This document shows positions 1-6,180 of a DNA stretch of 9,177 nt, piece after piece. The DNA comes from JBHELG01 sp046263195 (GTDB taxonomy: Bacteria > Actinomycetota > Nitriliruptoria > Nitriliruptorales > JAHWKO01): NCBI GenBank assembly GCA_046263195.1, contig JBHELG010000126.1, positions 1-9,177 on the forward strand, read 5' to 3'. The notes under the pieces were generated by a model. The model ran no database searches, was not told the origin of the DNA, and worked only from the letters and a program-made list of their open reading frames with translations. The position numbers and the translations under genes were made by a program. The number at the start of each line of letters is the position of its first letter. The first letter of the stretch is position 1.

Positions 1-25
1 CCCAGTCGATCCCTACAAAGATCAT
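1..25 (-). CDS. IS110-family transposase, N-terminal fragment at window edge
   Basis: Only the first eight codons are inside the window. They read MIFVGIDW, starting at an ATG at 25-23, and the ninth codon begins with G. This is the usual opening of IS110-family transposases: a beta strand carrying the first catalytic Asp (here D7) of the RuvC-like DEDD domain, in the context GIDW and often followed by Ala, which the G would allow. A Shine-Dalgarno GGAG lies eight bases upstream of the ATG. The long noncoding, stem-loop-rich stretch ahead of it also fits IS110 elements, which carry their RNA in such a region. The match is short, so the family call rests on these eight residues plus context. 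The rest of the gene and the element's other end lie outside the window. Confidence 0.5.
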
Positions 26-88
26 CGCGCGGTCTCCTCTCGCCCCTAGCCCAACAAGCCCCGTTCGAGGCGACCGCGACGTCCTAAT

Positions 89-181
89 GCAGAAGTGCTC
101 ACCGAACCTGCGCGGGGCACGTCATCCCAGCAGCCATGTCGTCACCTCACCCGCCGACAGGGGCACGCTCTAGCCTTAGAG
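89..181 (-). ncRNA. Candidate IS110 bridge RNA (structured left-end noncoding region)
   Basis: Read on the minus strand, this block upstream of the transposase start holds three stem-loops in a row. The first is a 5-bp stem with a tetraloop (CTCTA/TAGAG, 168-181). The second is a 5-bp stem TGTCG/CGACA (137-159). The third is a 5-bp stem GCAGG/TCTGC with one G-U pair (89-111). The second and third are both 23 nt long with 13-nt loops that share GGTGAG, and each is preceded by CGTGCCCC (160-167 and 114-121), giving a 46-48 nt period. IS110 bridge RNAs are known to consist of a 5' stem-loop followed by target-binding and donor-binding loops, encoded in the noncoding end next to the transposase. 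The stems and repeats are seen directly. Assigning them to a bridge RNA, and the exact 5' and 3' ends, is inference. Confidence 0.4.
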
Positions 182-220
182 ATCCCCCAAGGTCCCTGGC
201 GCCCACAGTGCTCACCCGCC
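94..220. repeat. Overlapping short direct repeats next to the IS110-like gene
   Basis: AGTGCTCACC occurs at 94-103 and 207-216 (plus strand), CTCACCCGCC at 146-155 and 211-220, and GGGGCACG at 114-121 and 160-167. The copy at 207-220 therefore shares its first ten bases with the loop of the 89-111 hairpin and its last ten mostly with the loop of the 137-159 hairpin. The 207-216 copy itself sits in the loop of a further inverted repeat, CTGGCG at 196-201 with CGCCAG at 217-222. Loop-to-flank identity of this kind is expected if the loops are guide sequences and 207-220 is target or element-end DNA. Shared transposase-binding repeats would be an alternative. Confidence 0.5.
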
Positions 221-237
221 AGCCGGGCTCGGTGACA

Positions 238-259
238 GAGCCTGACAGCTCACAGGCTC
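238..259 (-). terminator. Inverted repeat, likely end of the bc-complex operon
   Basis: A perfect 7-bp GC-rich inverted repeat (GAGCCTG, 8-nt loop, CAGGCTC) begins 12 bases after the stop codon of the last gene of the respiratory operon. No U-tract follows on the minus strand, so it would be a weak or non-canonical intrinsic terminator, which is common in high-GC genomes. It separates the operon from the IS110-like element. Confidence 0.45.
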
Positions 260-271
260 CGTCGGAACGCA

Positions 272-1195
272 TTAGGCGCGCAGGCCGACCGGCTCCCGCT
301 CCGCGACGATCTTCTTCTCCCTCTGCTCGATGCGGTCCAGGCCGAAGAGGCAGGCCAGGAACAGCAGCGCCGAAAGCCCGGTCCAGACGGCCGAGGGGAA
401 CCAGAGCGCCCCCGGATCCTTGAAGGCGTAGAAGGGCTTCTCCTCCGCCACCACCTCGCGCGTGGAGGGGCGGCCGGTCGCGTCTGTGGACTCGAAGGTC
501 GCGATTACCTGTAGGGGCGCCCCGACCACCCGCAGGCCGCGGTCCTCGGCCACGAGCAGGGCCGGCTTCGAGGGATCACTCGGATCAGCGGGTCTCGCAC
601 GAGCCGAGAAGAACGGGCTGGCCGGACGCTCCCCCGGCAGCGGTGCGCCGGCGCCTGCCCTCAGCTCACGGCGACGCTGCTGGCCGATGATCGGACTACC
701 GGCCTCGTCCTGTGGCAGGTAGAGCTGGAGCATGACACCCAGCGCGGTGTTCAGGTCACCGACGAGCGAGCGATAGGCCGGCCTTGTTTCCAGCTCCGCC
801 GGGCTCGCGTCTTCGAGGCCGAGGAAGGCGACAGGAGTTTGGAAGTTCTCGAGCGTGTTGGTGACGGGGAAGAACTCCGCCCGCTCCGATCCCGGCTCCA
901 TGCCGTACCACTTGCCCTGGTACCGGTCCGGCGCCTGATAGGGAAAGTTCTGCAGCCCTGTGGCGACTGGAGTACCAGGCGCCCCGAACCACCAGAACAC
1001 ACCCGTCATCATGGCGAAGGCGAAGAAGGCGGTCCCGTAGATGAGCGCTCCCTTCCTGGCTCCGTACACCGACCACAGCAGGACGAAGACGCTGCCGCAG
1101 AACATGAGGAGTCCGAGCGGCAGCGCGAGCTTCGCGGCGATGTGGGTGCCCGGTATGCCTTCTGTCTCGGCAGCCAGCAGAAGCACGTGTCCCAT
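272..1195 (-). CDS. Unrecognised three-helix membrane protein of the bc-complex operon
   Basis: This 307-residue protein is the last gene of the operon, 28 bp after the diheme cytochrome c, with AAGGAA nine bases ahead of its ATG. It has hydrophobic segments at about 22-44 and 50-71, then a soluble region of about 190 residues (75-265) that is Pro-, Ala- and Arg-rich around 175-212. A third segment at about 266-286 precedes a short, highly charged tail. The soluble region has no cysteines and no CxxCH or other cofactor motif. It therefore looks like a structural or assembly subunit rather than an electron carrier. I do not recognise a named family. Placement suggests an accessory subunit or assembly factor of the cytochrome b6c-like complex, but that is inference from the operon only. 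Confidence 0.8.
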   Translation of the reverse strand: MGHVLLLAAETEGIPGTHIAAKLALPLGLLMFCGSVFVLLWSVYGARKGALIYGTAFFAFAMMTGVFWWFGAPGTPVATGLQNFPYQAPDRYQGKWYGMEPGSERAEFFPVTNTLENFQTPVAFLGLEDASPAELETRPAYRSLVGDLNTALGVMLQLYLPQDEAGSPIIGQQRRRELRAGAGAPLPGERPASPFFSARARPADPSDPSKPALLVAEDRGLRVVGAPLQVIATFESTDATGRPSTREVVAEEKPFYAFKDPGALWFPSAVWTGLSALLFLACLFGLDRIEQREKKIVAEREPVGLRA

Positions 1196-1223
1196 CAGGA
1201 TCTTCCTTGCCGGAGAGCCACGA

Positions 1224-2150
1224 CTAGGGCCCTGCCGCCGAGCGCGTCGGCTGCTGAATGGAGCGGAGGTAGGCCATGAGCCTGTCGATGGCGTCGGGAG
1301 TCAGGGTCCCCTTCCAGGCGGGCATCGGCGTGTAGGCGGGGACGACCCGACCGTTCAGGATGGTTGAGCGCACCGCCTCGGCCGCTGCGCCGTCGACCAC
1401 AGGGGCCCCATCGGCGCCGTAGCGGGCGAAGACGTGGATGAGCTCGGGCCCGACCCGCCCCTCGCCTGCCTGTCCATGGCAGCGGGCGCAGTTGGCCGCG
1501 AAGATCTCTTGCCCGCTCGCGCCGACGAAGGCCTGCGGAGCGGGCACCTCTCCGGTCTGGATGGAGAGGATGTAGGCGACGATGGACTCGATCTGCTGAT
1601 CCGTCATACTGCCGGCGTAGAAGGCGCTCCAGGCGGGCATGGGCGTTCCGGGGCGGCCCTGCTTGACCGTCTGAGTGATGAACTCCTCGATGTCGGTGAC
1701 GTTCGGGTTGTCCTGATTGCGGGCCACGATGTTGTTGAGCGCGGGCACCGGCCAGGGTGCTTTCACATTGGAATCGGGGTGGGGAGCGAACCCGCCCCCC
1801 GCGTCGGAGCCGTGGCAGGTCGCGCAGGCCTGGGCGAACTCGACTCGGCCCCGCGCGACATCCTGCTCGTAGAAGAGCTCCTGCTTCTCGTTGATCCGGT
1901 TCGGCTCCAGCAGCCAGTAGACGGGCAGGAAGAGAGCCATGAAGAGCATGAGCGCGAACCCCCAGGCCATGGTGCGCTCGAGCCCGGTCGTCTCGAGTTC
2001 CTCGTCGGAGTGGTAGGGCCGAGCGGCGAGGGGGATGTCACCGAGCCGTCGCGGACCTGTGGGACGGCCGGGACCCACGACGAAGTAGGCAACCGCGAAG
2101 CCGGCGAGGCCGACGAGCAGCACGATGACCGCGATGTCCCTTGCCTCCAT
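1224..2150 (-). CDS. Membrane-anchored diheme cytochrome c subunit
   Basis: This 308-residue protein has two N-terminal membrane segments (about 7-25 and 62-81) followed by two class I cytochrome c domains. Heme 1 binds at CATCH (C109, C112, H113) and heme 2 at CARCH (C221, C224, H225). Each domain has a TPMPAW motif supplying the likely axial Met (M171 and M276). It is the probable counterpart of cytochrome c1 or f: it would accept electrons from the Rieske protein on the outer face and pass them to an oxidase or a soluble carrier. Diheme c subunits replace c1 in actinobacterial and other menaquinol complexes. The double membrane anchor, with about 35 residues between the helices, differs from the single anchor of actinobacterial QcrC. 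The start is supported by AGAGG five bases upstream. It lies 42 bp after the Rieske gene. Confidence 0.93.
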   Translation of the reverse strand: MEARDIAVIVLLVGLAGFAVAYFVVGPGRPTGPRRLGDIPLAARPYHSDEELETTGLERTMAWGFALMLFMALFLPVYWLLEPNRINEKQELFYEQDVARGRVEFAQACATCHGSDAGGGFAPHPDSNVKAPWPVPALNNIVARNQDNPNVTDIEEFITQTVKQGRPGTPMPAWSAFYAGSMTDQQIESIVAYILSIQTGEVPAPQAFVGASGQEIFAANCARCHGQAGEGRVGPELIHVFARYGADGAPVVDGAAAEAVRSTILNGRVVPAYTPMPAWKGTLTPDAIDRLMAYLRSIQQPTRSAAGP

Positions 2151-2192
2151 GGTGCCTCTCGTGTCGTGCGGTCAGCTTGGGACGTTGCTGGG

Positions 2193-2765
2193 TCAGAGGT
2201 TGATGCAGTGAGCTCCTTCAGGCTCCTGCTGCAGCACCCGGGCGGTACGGGCAGGACCGGTCAGGATCGTGCCGGTGTTCACCACGAGGCGGCCCGAGCC
2301 GTCGATCTCCGAAGGGAAGCGGTCGAGGCCACGAGGTGCGGGGCCTCCCGTCCACTCCCCCCACTTGTTGTACTTCGAGCCGTGGCAGGGGCATTCGAAC
2401 CACTGTGACGCCTGACACCAAGGCACCCGGCAGCCGAGATGTACGCACTTCTGGTAGAGGGCCATGAGCGCGACGGTGGGTGAGAGCACCGCCTTGTGAT
2501 CCTCACCGTACGCCTCCGCCGCACCAGGAACGGTCGTGTCCCATACGACGACGTAGAGGCGTCCCGCCGGGTAGGCGAACGGTGTCCGCGAGCCCTGAAT
2601 CCTCGCAGCCAGCTCATCAGCGGAGCCGACGTCGAGTTCCGCCCCGAAGCCCTCCCCGAGGCTCGGCCACATGAAGCCCAGCGCCGCCGCGCCGAACCCA
2701 CTCATCACACCGACGGTGCTCGCGATGAGTCCGACGCGCAAGAAATCGCGCCGTTTCAACGGCAT
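2193..2765 (-). CDS. Rieske iron-sulfur protein of the cytochrome bc complex
   Basis: This 190-residue protein carries a 2Fe-2S Rieske domain. Box 1 is CVHLGC (C107, H109, C112) and box 2 is CPCHGS (C125, C127, H128). C107, H109, C125 and H128 are the expected cluster ligands, and C112-C127 the expected disulfide. An additional cysteine, C117, lies between the boxes. The N-terminus KRRDFLR followed by a hydrophobic stretch (about 11-32) is a twin-arginine signal/anchor, so the folded protein is exported by Tat and stays membrane-anchored. It takes the first electron from quinol at the Qo site and passes it to the cytochrome c. One anchor helix and this length resemble b6f and Bacillus-type Rieske proteins rather than the long three-helix QcrA of many actinobacteria. 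GGAAGG precedes the ATG at good spacing. Confidence 0.95.
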   Translation of the reverse strand: MPLKRRDFLRVGLIASTVGVMSGFGAAALGFMWPSLGEGFGAELDVGSADELAARIQGSRTPFAYPAGRLYVVVWDTTVPGAAEAYGEDHKAVLSPTVALMALYQKCVHLGCRVPWCQASQWFECPCHGSKYNKWGEWTGGPAPRGLDRFPSEIDGSGRLVVNTGTILTGPARTARVLQQEPEGAHCINL

Positions 2766-2799
2766 GCTCGAACCTTCCGCGGGCCTGAGGTTGCCACCC

Positions 2800-3648
2800 T
2801 CACAGCTCGAACCACAGCCCGTCGATCCATGGCCACACGAAGTTGAACCCGGGACCTCGGAAGAACGATCCGAACAGCACGAGCCACGTCCACATGACCA
2901 TGAAGAACGTGAAGGCCATGTTGGCGAACTTGCGGTTCTCCGGTCTCATCGAGGGGTTCTTATCGAAGTAGGGGGCCGCCCCGAGCAGGATGAGCCCCAC
3001 ACCCGGGATGGTCACGCCGGCGACCTGGGGGTGGAAATAGCGCAGCAACTCCTGCAGACCCAGGAAGTACCAGGGTGCCTTCGAAGGGTTGGGCGTGAGG
3101 TTGGGGTTCGCGAGACCACGGAATGCCGGGTCGATGAAATAGCTCACCACGAGCAGTAGGGCGGTGACCGCCAGCAGCGAGACGAACTCCACCCCGAGCA
3201 GGTGCGGCCAGGTGTAGACCTTGTCGGCCTGCTTGGTCCGCACCTGCTGGATCCCCTCTGGGGGGATGAGGGCGAGGAGACGATGGGTGTGGTCCTGCCG
3301 GGACTGCAGCCTCGGGGCGCCGTCCCCACCGTCGCCGAGCGCCTGGGCGACCCGGGCCGCCCGCTGCTGGGGGCTCAGGCGCTCCGCTGGCGACTCGACA
3401 CCCGCCGCCCCCGTGGTGGCAGTCGCCTGCGGCGCGGCAGCGGCCTGGGGAGCCCCCACCGGCGCGGCAGTCGGAGTGACGGCCTCGGCCTGTCCTGAGG
3501 GAGCGCGAGGTCCCAGCTGTTCCCCGGCGGCAAGCTTCGCCTGGCGTACGGCCGCCGCCTTCGCCTTCGCGCGGGCGATCCGCTCGCTCTTGCCCTCGGC
3601 GATCAGACGGTCGTAGACCTCCTGATCGATCTCGACCTCTTCTGCCAT
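2800..3648 (-). CDS. Cytochrome b C-terminal half (subunit IV-like) with N-terminal extension
   Basis: This 282-residue protein has a subunit IV/cytochrome b C-terminal region at about 120-282, with hydrophobic segments near 152-172, 208-226 and 243-263. The Qo-site motif appears as APWY (191-194) followed by FLGLQE, in the position of PEWY, so the usual Glu is Pro. Such PPWY-like variants occur in menaquinol-type complexes. The first 120 residues are not part of the family core: residues 1-45 are charged and helix-forming, rich in Glu, Arg, Lys and Ala, and about 46-115 is an Ala/Pro/Gly-rich linker. The extension is in frame with the rest and starts at an ATG. A GGGAGG lies about 15 bases upstream, so the start site is less certain than for the neighbours. 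It pairs with the cytochrome b6-like protein encoded 60 bp upstream. Confidence 0.93.
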   Translation of the reverse strand: MAEEVEIDQEVYDRLIAEGKSERIARAKAKAAAVRQAKLAAGEQLGPRAPSGQAEAVTPTAAPVGAPQAAAAPQATATTGAAGVESPAERLSPQQRAARVAQALGDGGDGAPRLQSRQDHTHRLLALIPPEGIQQVRTKQADKVYTWPHLLGVEFVSLLAVTALLLVVSYFIDPAFRGLANPNLTPNPSKAPWYFLGLQELLRYFHPQVAGVTIPGVGLILLGAAPYFDKNPSMRPENRKFANMAFTFFMVMWTWLVLFGSFFRGPGFNFVWPWIDGLWFEL

Positions 3649-3708
3649 GGCTGTCTTCTCGCCTCCCCCCGCCAGACGTCCGTTCCCGCTCTTCCTTGCT
3701 CTTCAGCT

Positions 3709-4479
3709 CTACAGAGGGCCGGAGATGCCGCCGTCCTTGCGGATACGCCAGAAGTGCACAGCGAGGAAAATCACCAGTACGAAAGGCAGTGCCAGGACGT
3801 GAAGGACGTACCACCGCAGCAACGTATTGGGGCCGATTTCGACACTGCCGAGCAGCACGAACTGGACCTGTTTCCCGAACACAGGGGTGTAACCCATCAT
3901 CGACGTGCCGACGGTGACGGCCCAGATCGCGAGCTGGTCCCACGGCAGCAGGTAGCCGGTGAACGACAACAGCAGCGTGAGTTGCAGGAGCATGATCCCA
4001 ACGACCCAGTTGAACTCACGGGGCGGCTTGTAGGCCCCGTGGTAGAAGACTCGTGCCATGTGCAGGAACACCGTGAACACCATGAGGTGGGCGCCCCAGC
4101 GGTGCAGATTGCGGACGAGCTCACCGAAGGTGACCTGGGCAAGCAGGTTGCGCATGTCGAGGTAGGCGAGCTCGCTGTTCGGTCCGGCGCTCGGCCGGTA
4201 GAAGAACATGAGGAAGATGCCGGTTACCGTGAGGAAGATGAAGAGAAAGAACGACAGTCCACCGAGACAATAGGTGTAGGTCAGCTTCAATCCGTGCCGC
4301 TTCACCTTCACCGGGTGGAGGTGGTAAAGGACGTTGTTCATGGCGGCGAGGGCACGATCTCTGGAAGTGTCCCGGTAGCCCTTGCGGTAGATGGAGCCCG
4401 GCCGGAAGACCGACTTCCACACCACGTTGTCCTGGACGCGCTTCTTGAGCTCATCCGGGTCCAGCGACACTTTCGCCAA
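3709..4479 (-). CDS. Cytochrome b6-like subunit (cytochrome b N-terminal half)
   Basis: This 256-residue protein is the heme-binding half of a split cytochrome b. The four axial histidines are visible: H126 and H140 on one helix, H227 and H242 on another. Fourteen residues separate H227 and H242, which is the b6-type spacing (bc1-type has thirteen). C71 in YCLGG matches the cysteine that covalently holds the extra high-spin heme c_i in b6f and Bacillus-type complexes. The C-terminus, IRKDGGISGPL, also closely resembles that of b6. Four membrane segments are expected (about 73-93, 128-146, 158-178 and 225-243). Together with subunit IV, the Rieske protein and cytochrome c it would oxidise quinol and translocate protons. 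The start is a TTG, chosen because AGGAG (4486-4490) lies six bases upstream. Confidence 0.95.
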   Translation of the reverse strand: MAKVSLDPDELKKRVQDNVVWKSVFRPGSIYRKGYRDTSRDRALAAMNNVLYHLHPVKVKRHGLKLTYTYCLGGLSFFLFIFLTVTGIFLMFFYRPSAGPNSELAYLDMRNLLAQVTFGELVRNLHRWGAHLMVFTVFLHMARVFYHGAYKPPREFNWVVGIMLLQLTLLLSFTGYLLPWDQLAIWAVTVGTSMMGYTPVFGKQVQFVLLGSVEIGPNTLLRWYVLHVLALPFVLVIFLAVHFWRIRKDGGISGPL

Positions 4480-4485
4480 CGTAGT

Positions 4486-4490
4486 CTCCT
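4486..4490 (-). promoter_or_regulatory. Shine-Dalgarno fixing the TTG start of cytochrome b6-like gene
   Basis: AGGAG on the minus strand lies six bases before TTG at 4479-4477. The next in-frame candidate, a GTG at codon 4, would be 15 bases away. The 105-bp gap between the ferredoxin stop and this start is the longest inside the operon. Apart from this site I see no clear structure in it. Confidence 0.6.
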
Positions 4491-4584
4491 GCTCGCGTCA
4501 CCCCGGTTGGCTACCGTCCGGCCGGATTACCACGCGACCAGTTGGTTGCCTTCCGCATGTGGCGATCGCGTTCGCGTCGTCTGC

Positions 4585-4932
4585 CTACTTGCCTTCCACC
4601 CGGCCCAGCCACAGCGCGTCGGAGGGGCACCGTTCGACGCAGATCGCGCAGCGGGTGCACTCGTTGTCGTCGATGATGAACACTGCTCCGGCTGTGGCCG
4701 CGAGACTCTTCACTTCGGGGTTCGAAGCGTCCTCGATGATCCCGGGGTCCATCATGAAGATGCACTCCCACGGGCACACGTCCTCGCATGCCCGGCAGAG
4801 GATGCAGAGTTCGGGCGTCAGGCCGATGTGCCGCTTCGGCTTGACTCGTTCCTGTAGCCACTGGGCGTCGACCGTTTCAACGTAGTAATCGTCGAACATC
4901 AGGGGATGCTCGCCGCGGTCGGTCTTGCCCAT
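4585..4932 (-). CDS. 2[4Fe-4S] ferredoxin encoded in the bc-complex operon
   Basis: This 115-residue soluble protein has two classical cluster motifs. Cluster 1 is C43-x2-C46-x2-C49-x3-C53-P and cluster 2 is C92-x2-C95-x2-C98-x3-C102-P. About 38 residues, including a hydrophobic strand, separate the motifs, which is longer than in small clostridial ferredoxins. About 40 residues precede cluster 1. No signal peptide or membrane segment is present, so it should be cytoplasmic. Its SD (AGGAG) overlaps the TAG stop of the upstream membrane-protein gene, which points to coupled translation. A dicluster ferredoxin is not a standard subunit of bc or b6f complexes. It could be an electron donor to the complex from the cytoplasmic side, an assembly factor or a mere neighbour; the sequence does not decide. 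Confidence 0.93.
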   Translation of the reverse strand: MGKTDRGEHPLMFDDYYVETVDAQWLQERVKPKRHIGLTPELCILCRACEDVCPWECIFMMDPGIIEDASNPEVKSLAATAGAVFIIDDNECTRCAICVERCPSDALWLGRVEGK

Positions 4933-4944
4933 GTCGTTTCTCTC

Positions 4945-5460
4945 CTAGTGGTAGCCGCCGGACTCAGGGCGCTCCTCGCCACTGGCGAGGGTACGGGGAA
5001 AGCGCTTCTGGATGGCGATTGCTGCCCAGATCGTGGCGGCAAGGGCTATGAGGTGCTCGATGACGACGACGAGGTCGCGGATGACCTGGTAGAGGTCCGT
5101 CGCGATGTCGAGTTCCATGCTACCGATGTTCGGGGCGAATGAAGTCGGGATCATGCGGTCCTGCAGGATTTCTTTGTTGGAATCGACGAAGTAGATCCAG
5201 GCCGAGGGCAGGATCCCATACACCCACCAGGCCACCGTGAGGGCCGCGATGACGCCCATCGTGGCGGAAACCCACTCGTGCCTGCCGTAGGTCCTCCTCG
5301 CGATGAGCAGAGGGAGGGCCAGCAACAGGATCCCCCAGATGAGCAGGATGACGACGCCCCACCAGCCTTGGCCGACACCGCTCGGATCGCCGAATTCGTA
5401 GAGTGCCCGTAAAGCGTCCGGCACGGCACGGAAGAACTCTCCGAACCAGCTCAGCTGCAC
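4945..5460 (-). CDS. Small membrane protein, first gene of the bc-complex operon, unrecognised
   Basis: This 171-residue protein has hydrophobic segments at about 33-53, 64-83 and 126-150, with a loop of about 40 residues (84-125) between the second and third. It has no cofactor-binding motif and a charged C-terminal tail. The start is a GTG with GAGG four bases upstream. The stop overlaps the ferredoxin SD, so the two genes are tightly coupled and their products may work together. A membrane protein paired with a ferredoxin could serve as its docking partner, but I do not recognise the family and this is inference. As first gene it probably follows the operon promoter in the 83-bp gap to the thioredoxin gene, where I see no convincing -35/-10 pair. 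Confidence 0.8.
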   Translation of the reverse strand: MQLSWFGEFFRAVPDALRALYEFGDPSGVGQGWWGVVILLIWGILLLALPLLIARRTYGRHEWVSATMGVIAALTVAWWVYGILPSAWIYFVDSNKEILQDRMIPTSFAPNIGSMELDIATDLYQVIRDLVVVIEHLIALAATIWAAIAIQKRFPRTLASGEERPESGGYH

Positions 5461-5543
5461 GGGTCCTCGCTCTGAACGGGGACGACGAGGTTACCAGCCG
5501 CTAAGAAGGCCCAACAAACGCCCCGCGAGCTGGGGAACGCGTC

Positions 5544-6116
5544 TCAGAGCCCCGGTTCAGTCGTTCCGCTCCCAGGGGTGAGGTCGAGGTGTTCGGCGAT
5601 GAGGCGCCGCAGTTCGGGGGCGGCGAGGGGCCCCGCGTGACGGTAGGCGATGCTGCCATCGGAAGCGACGAGCACGGTCGTCGGCATGCCGCGACCTTCG
5701 ATGGCACGGAAAAAGGAACCGTCCTCGTCGACGACGAGCTCGTAACTCACCCCCGTTTTCTCGGCCAGCGTTCTCGCCTTGTCGAGGCTGTCCTCCCGGT
5801 CGACGCCCACGAATCGGACGGCGTCCGCCAGGGTGCGATGAACCGACTCGAACGCCGGCATTTCCTCGACGCAGAACGCACACCAGGTGGCCCAGAAGTT
5901 CAGCACGACAGGGGTGCCGCGAAAGCTCGAGGTGTCGAGAACGCCCTCGCCGTCGAGACGGGGAAGCAGGGCCTGTGGCAGCAGTTGGCGACCGTCCTCC
6001 CCGCGGAACATCTGGGCGCTGGCGGTTCCCGCACCGCTCGGGGTGGCCTCGCGTGCGCATGCGGTCTGGAAGGTGGCAAGGGCTATGAAGATGAGGATGA
6101 GGGAGGAGCGTCGCAT
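5544..6116 (-). CDS. TlpA/ResA-type thiol-disulfide oxidoreductase
   Basis: This 190-residue exported thioredoxin-fold protein has active site WCAFC (C79, C82) in the context NFWATWCAFC. The conserved cis-Pro is P145 in GMPTT. Residues 1-20 form a signal peptide (Arg-Arg, then a hydrophobic stretch) ending in a cysteine, C20. The bases of a lipobox are imperfect (QTAC), so it may be a lipoprotein or a cleaved or anchored protein. Family members reduce apocytochrome c cysteines before heme attachment (ResA, CcmG) or other outer-face disulfides. The cytochrome c gene downstream makes the maturation role likely. An alternative ATG at 6194 lies 14 bp inside the end of hemL, with AGGG seven bases upstream, and would add 26 residues before the signal peptide. 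I chose 6116 because it gives a normal signal peptide, although its SD is poor. Confidence 0.9.
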   Translation of the reverse strand: MRRSSLILIFIALATFQTACAREATPSGAGTASAQMFRGEDGRQLLPQALLPRLDGEGVLDTSSFRGTPVVLNFWATWCAFCVEEMPAFESVHRTLADAVRFVGVDREDSLDKARTLAEKTGVSYELVVDEDGSFFRAIEGRGMPTTVLVASDGSIAYRHAGPLAAPELRRLIAEHLDLTPGSGTTEPGL

Positions 6117-6180
6117 GACAGTCGTGGAACGCGCGGGCGGGAGGCCGAGTTCCCGCCACAATCGTCGTCGTGTGGCGTTT

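Noticed and set aside
1434..2408. Long plus-strand frame opposite the cytochrome c and Rieske genes
   Set aside because: Shadow of genes with clear heme and Rieske motifs; its translation has no recognisable domain.
4514..4561. 15-codon minus-strand frame between ferredoxin and cytochrome b, possible leader peptide
   Set aside because: It has no Shine-Dalgarno, no repeated regulatory codons and no attenuator-like stem after it.
3754..4857. Long plus-strand frame opposite cytochrome b and ferredoxin
   Set aside because: A high-GC shadow frame: low-complexity His/Glu/Arg-rich translation without motifs, opposite two well-identified genes.
5510..5535. Possible terminator after the thioredoxin gene (CCCC/GGGG stem followed by TTTGTT on the minus strand)
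   Set aside because: The stem is only four base pairs with a seven-base loop, and the T-run is interrupted. Too weak to call.
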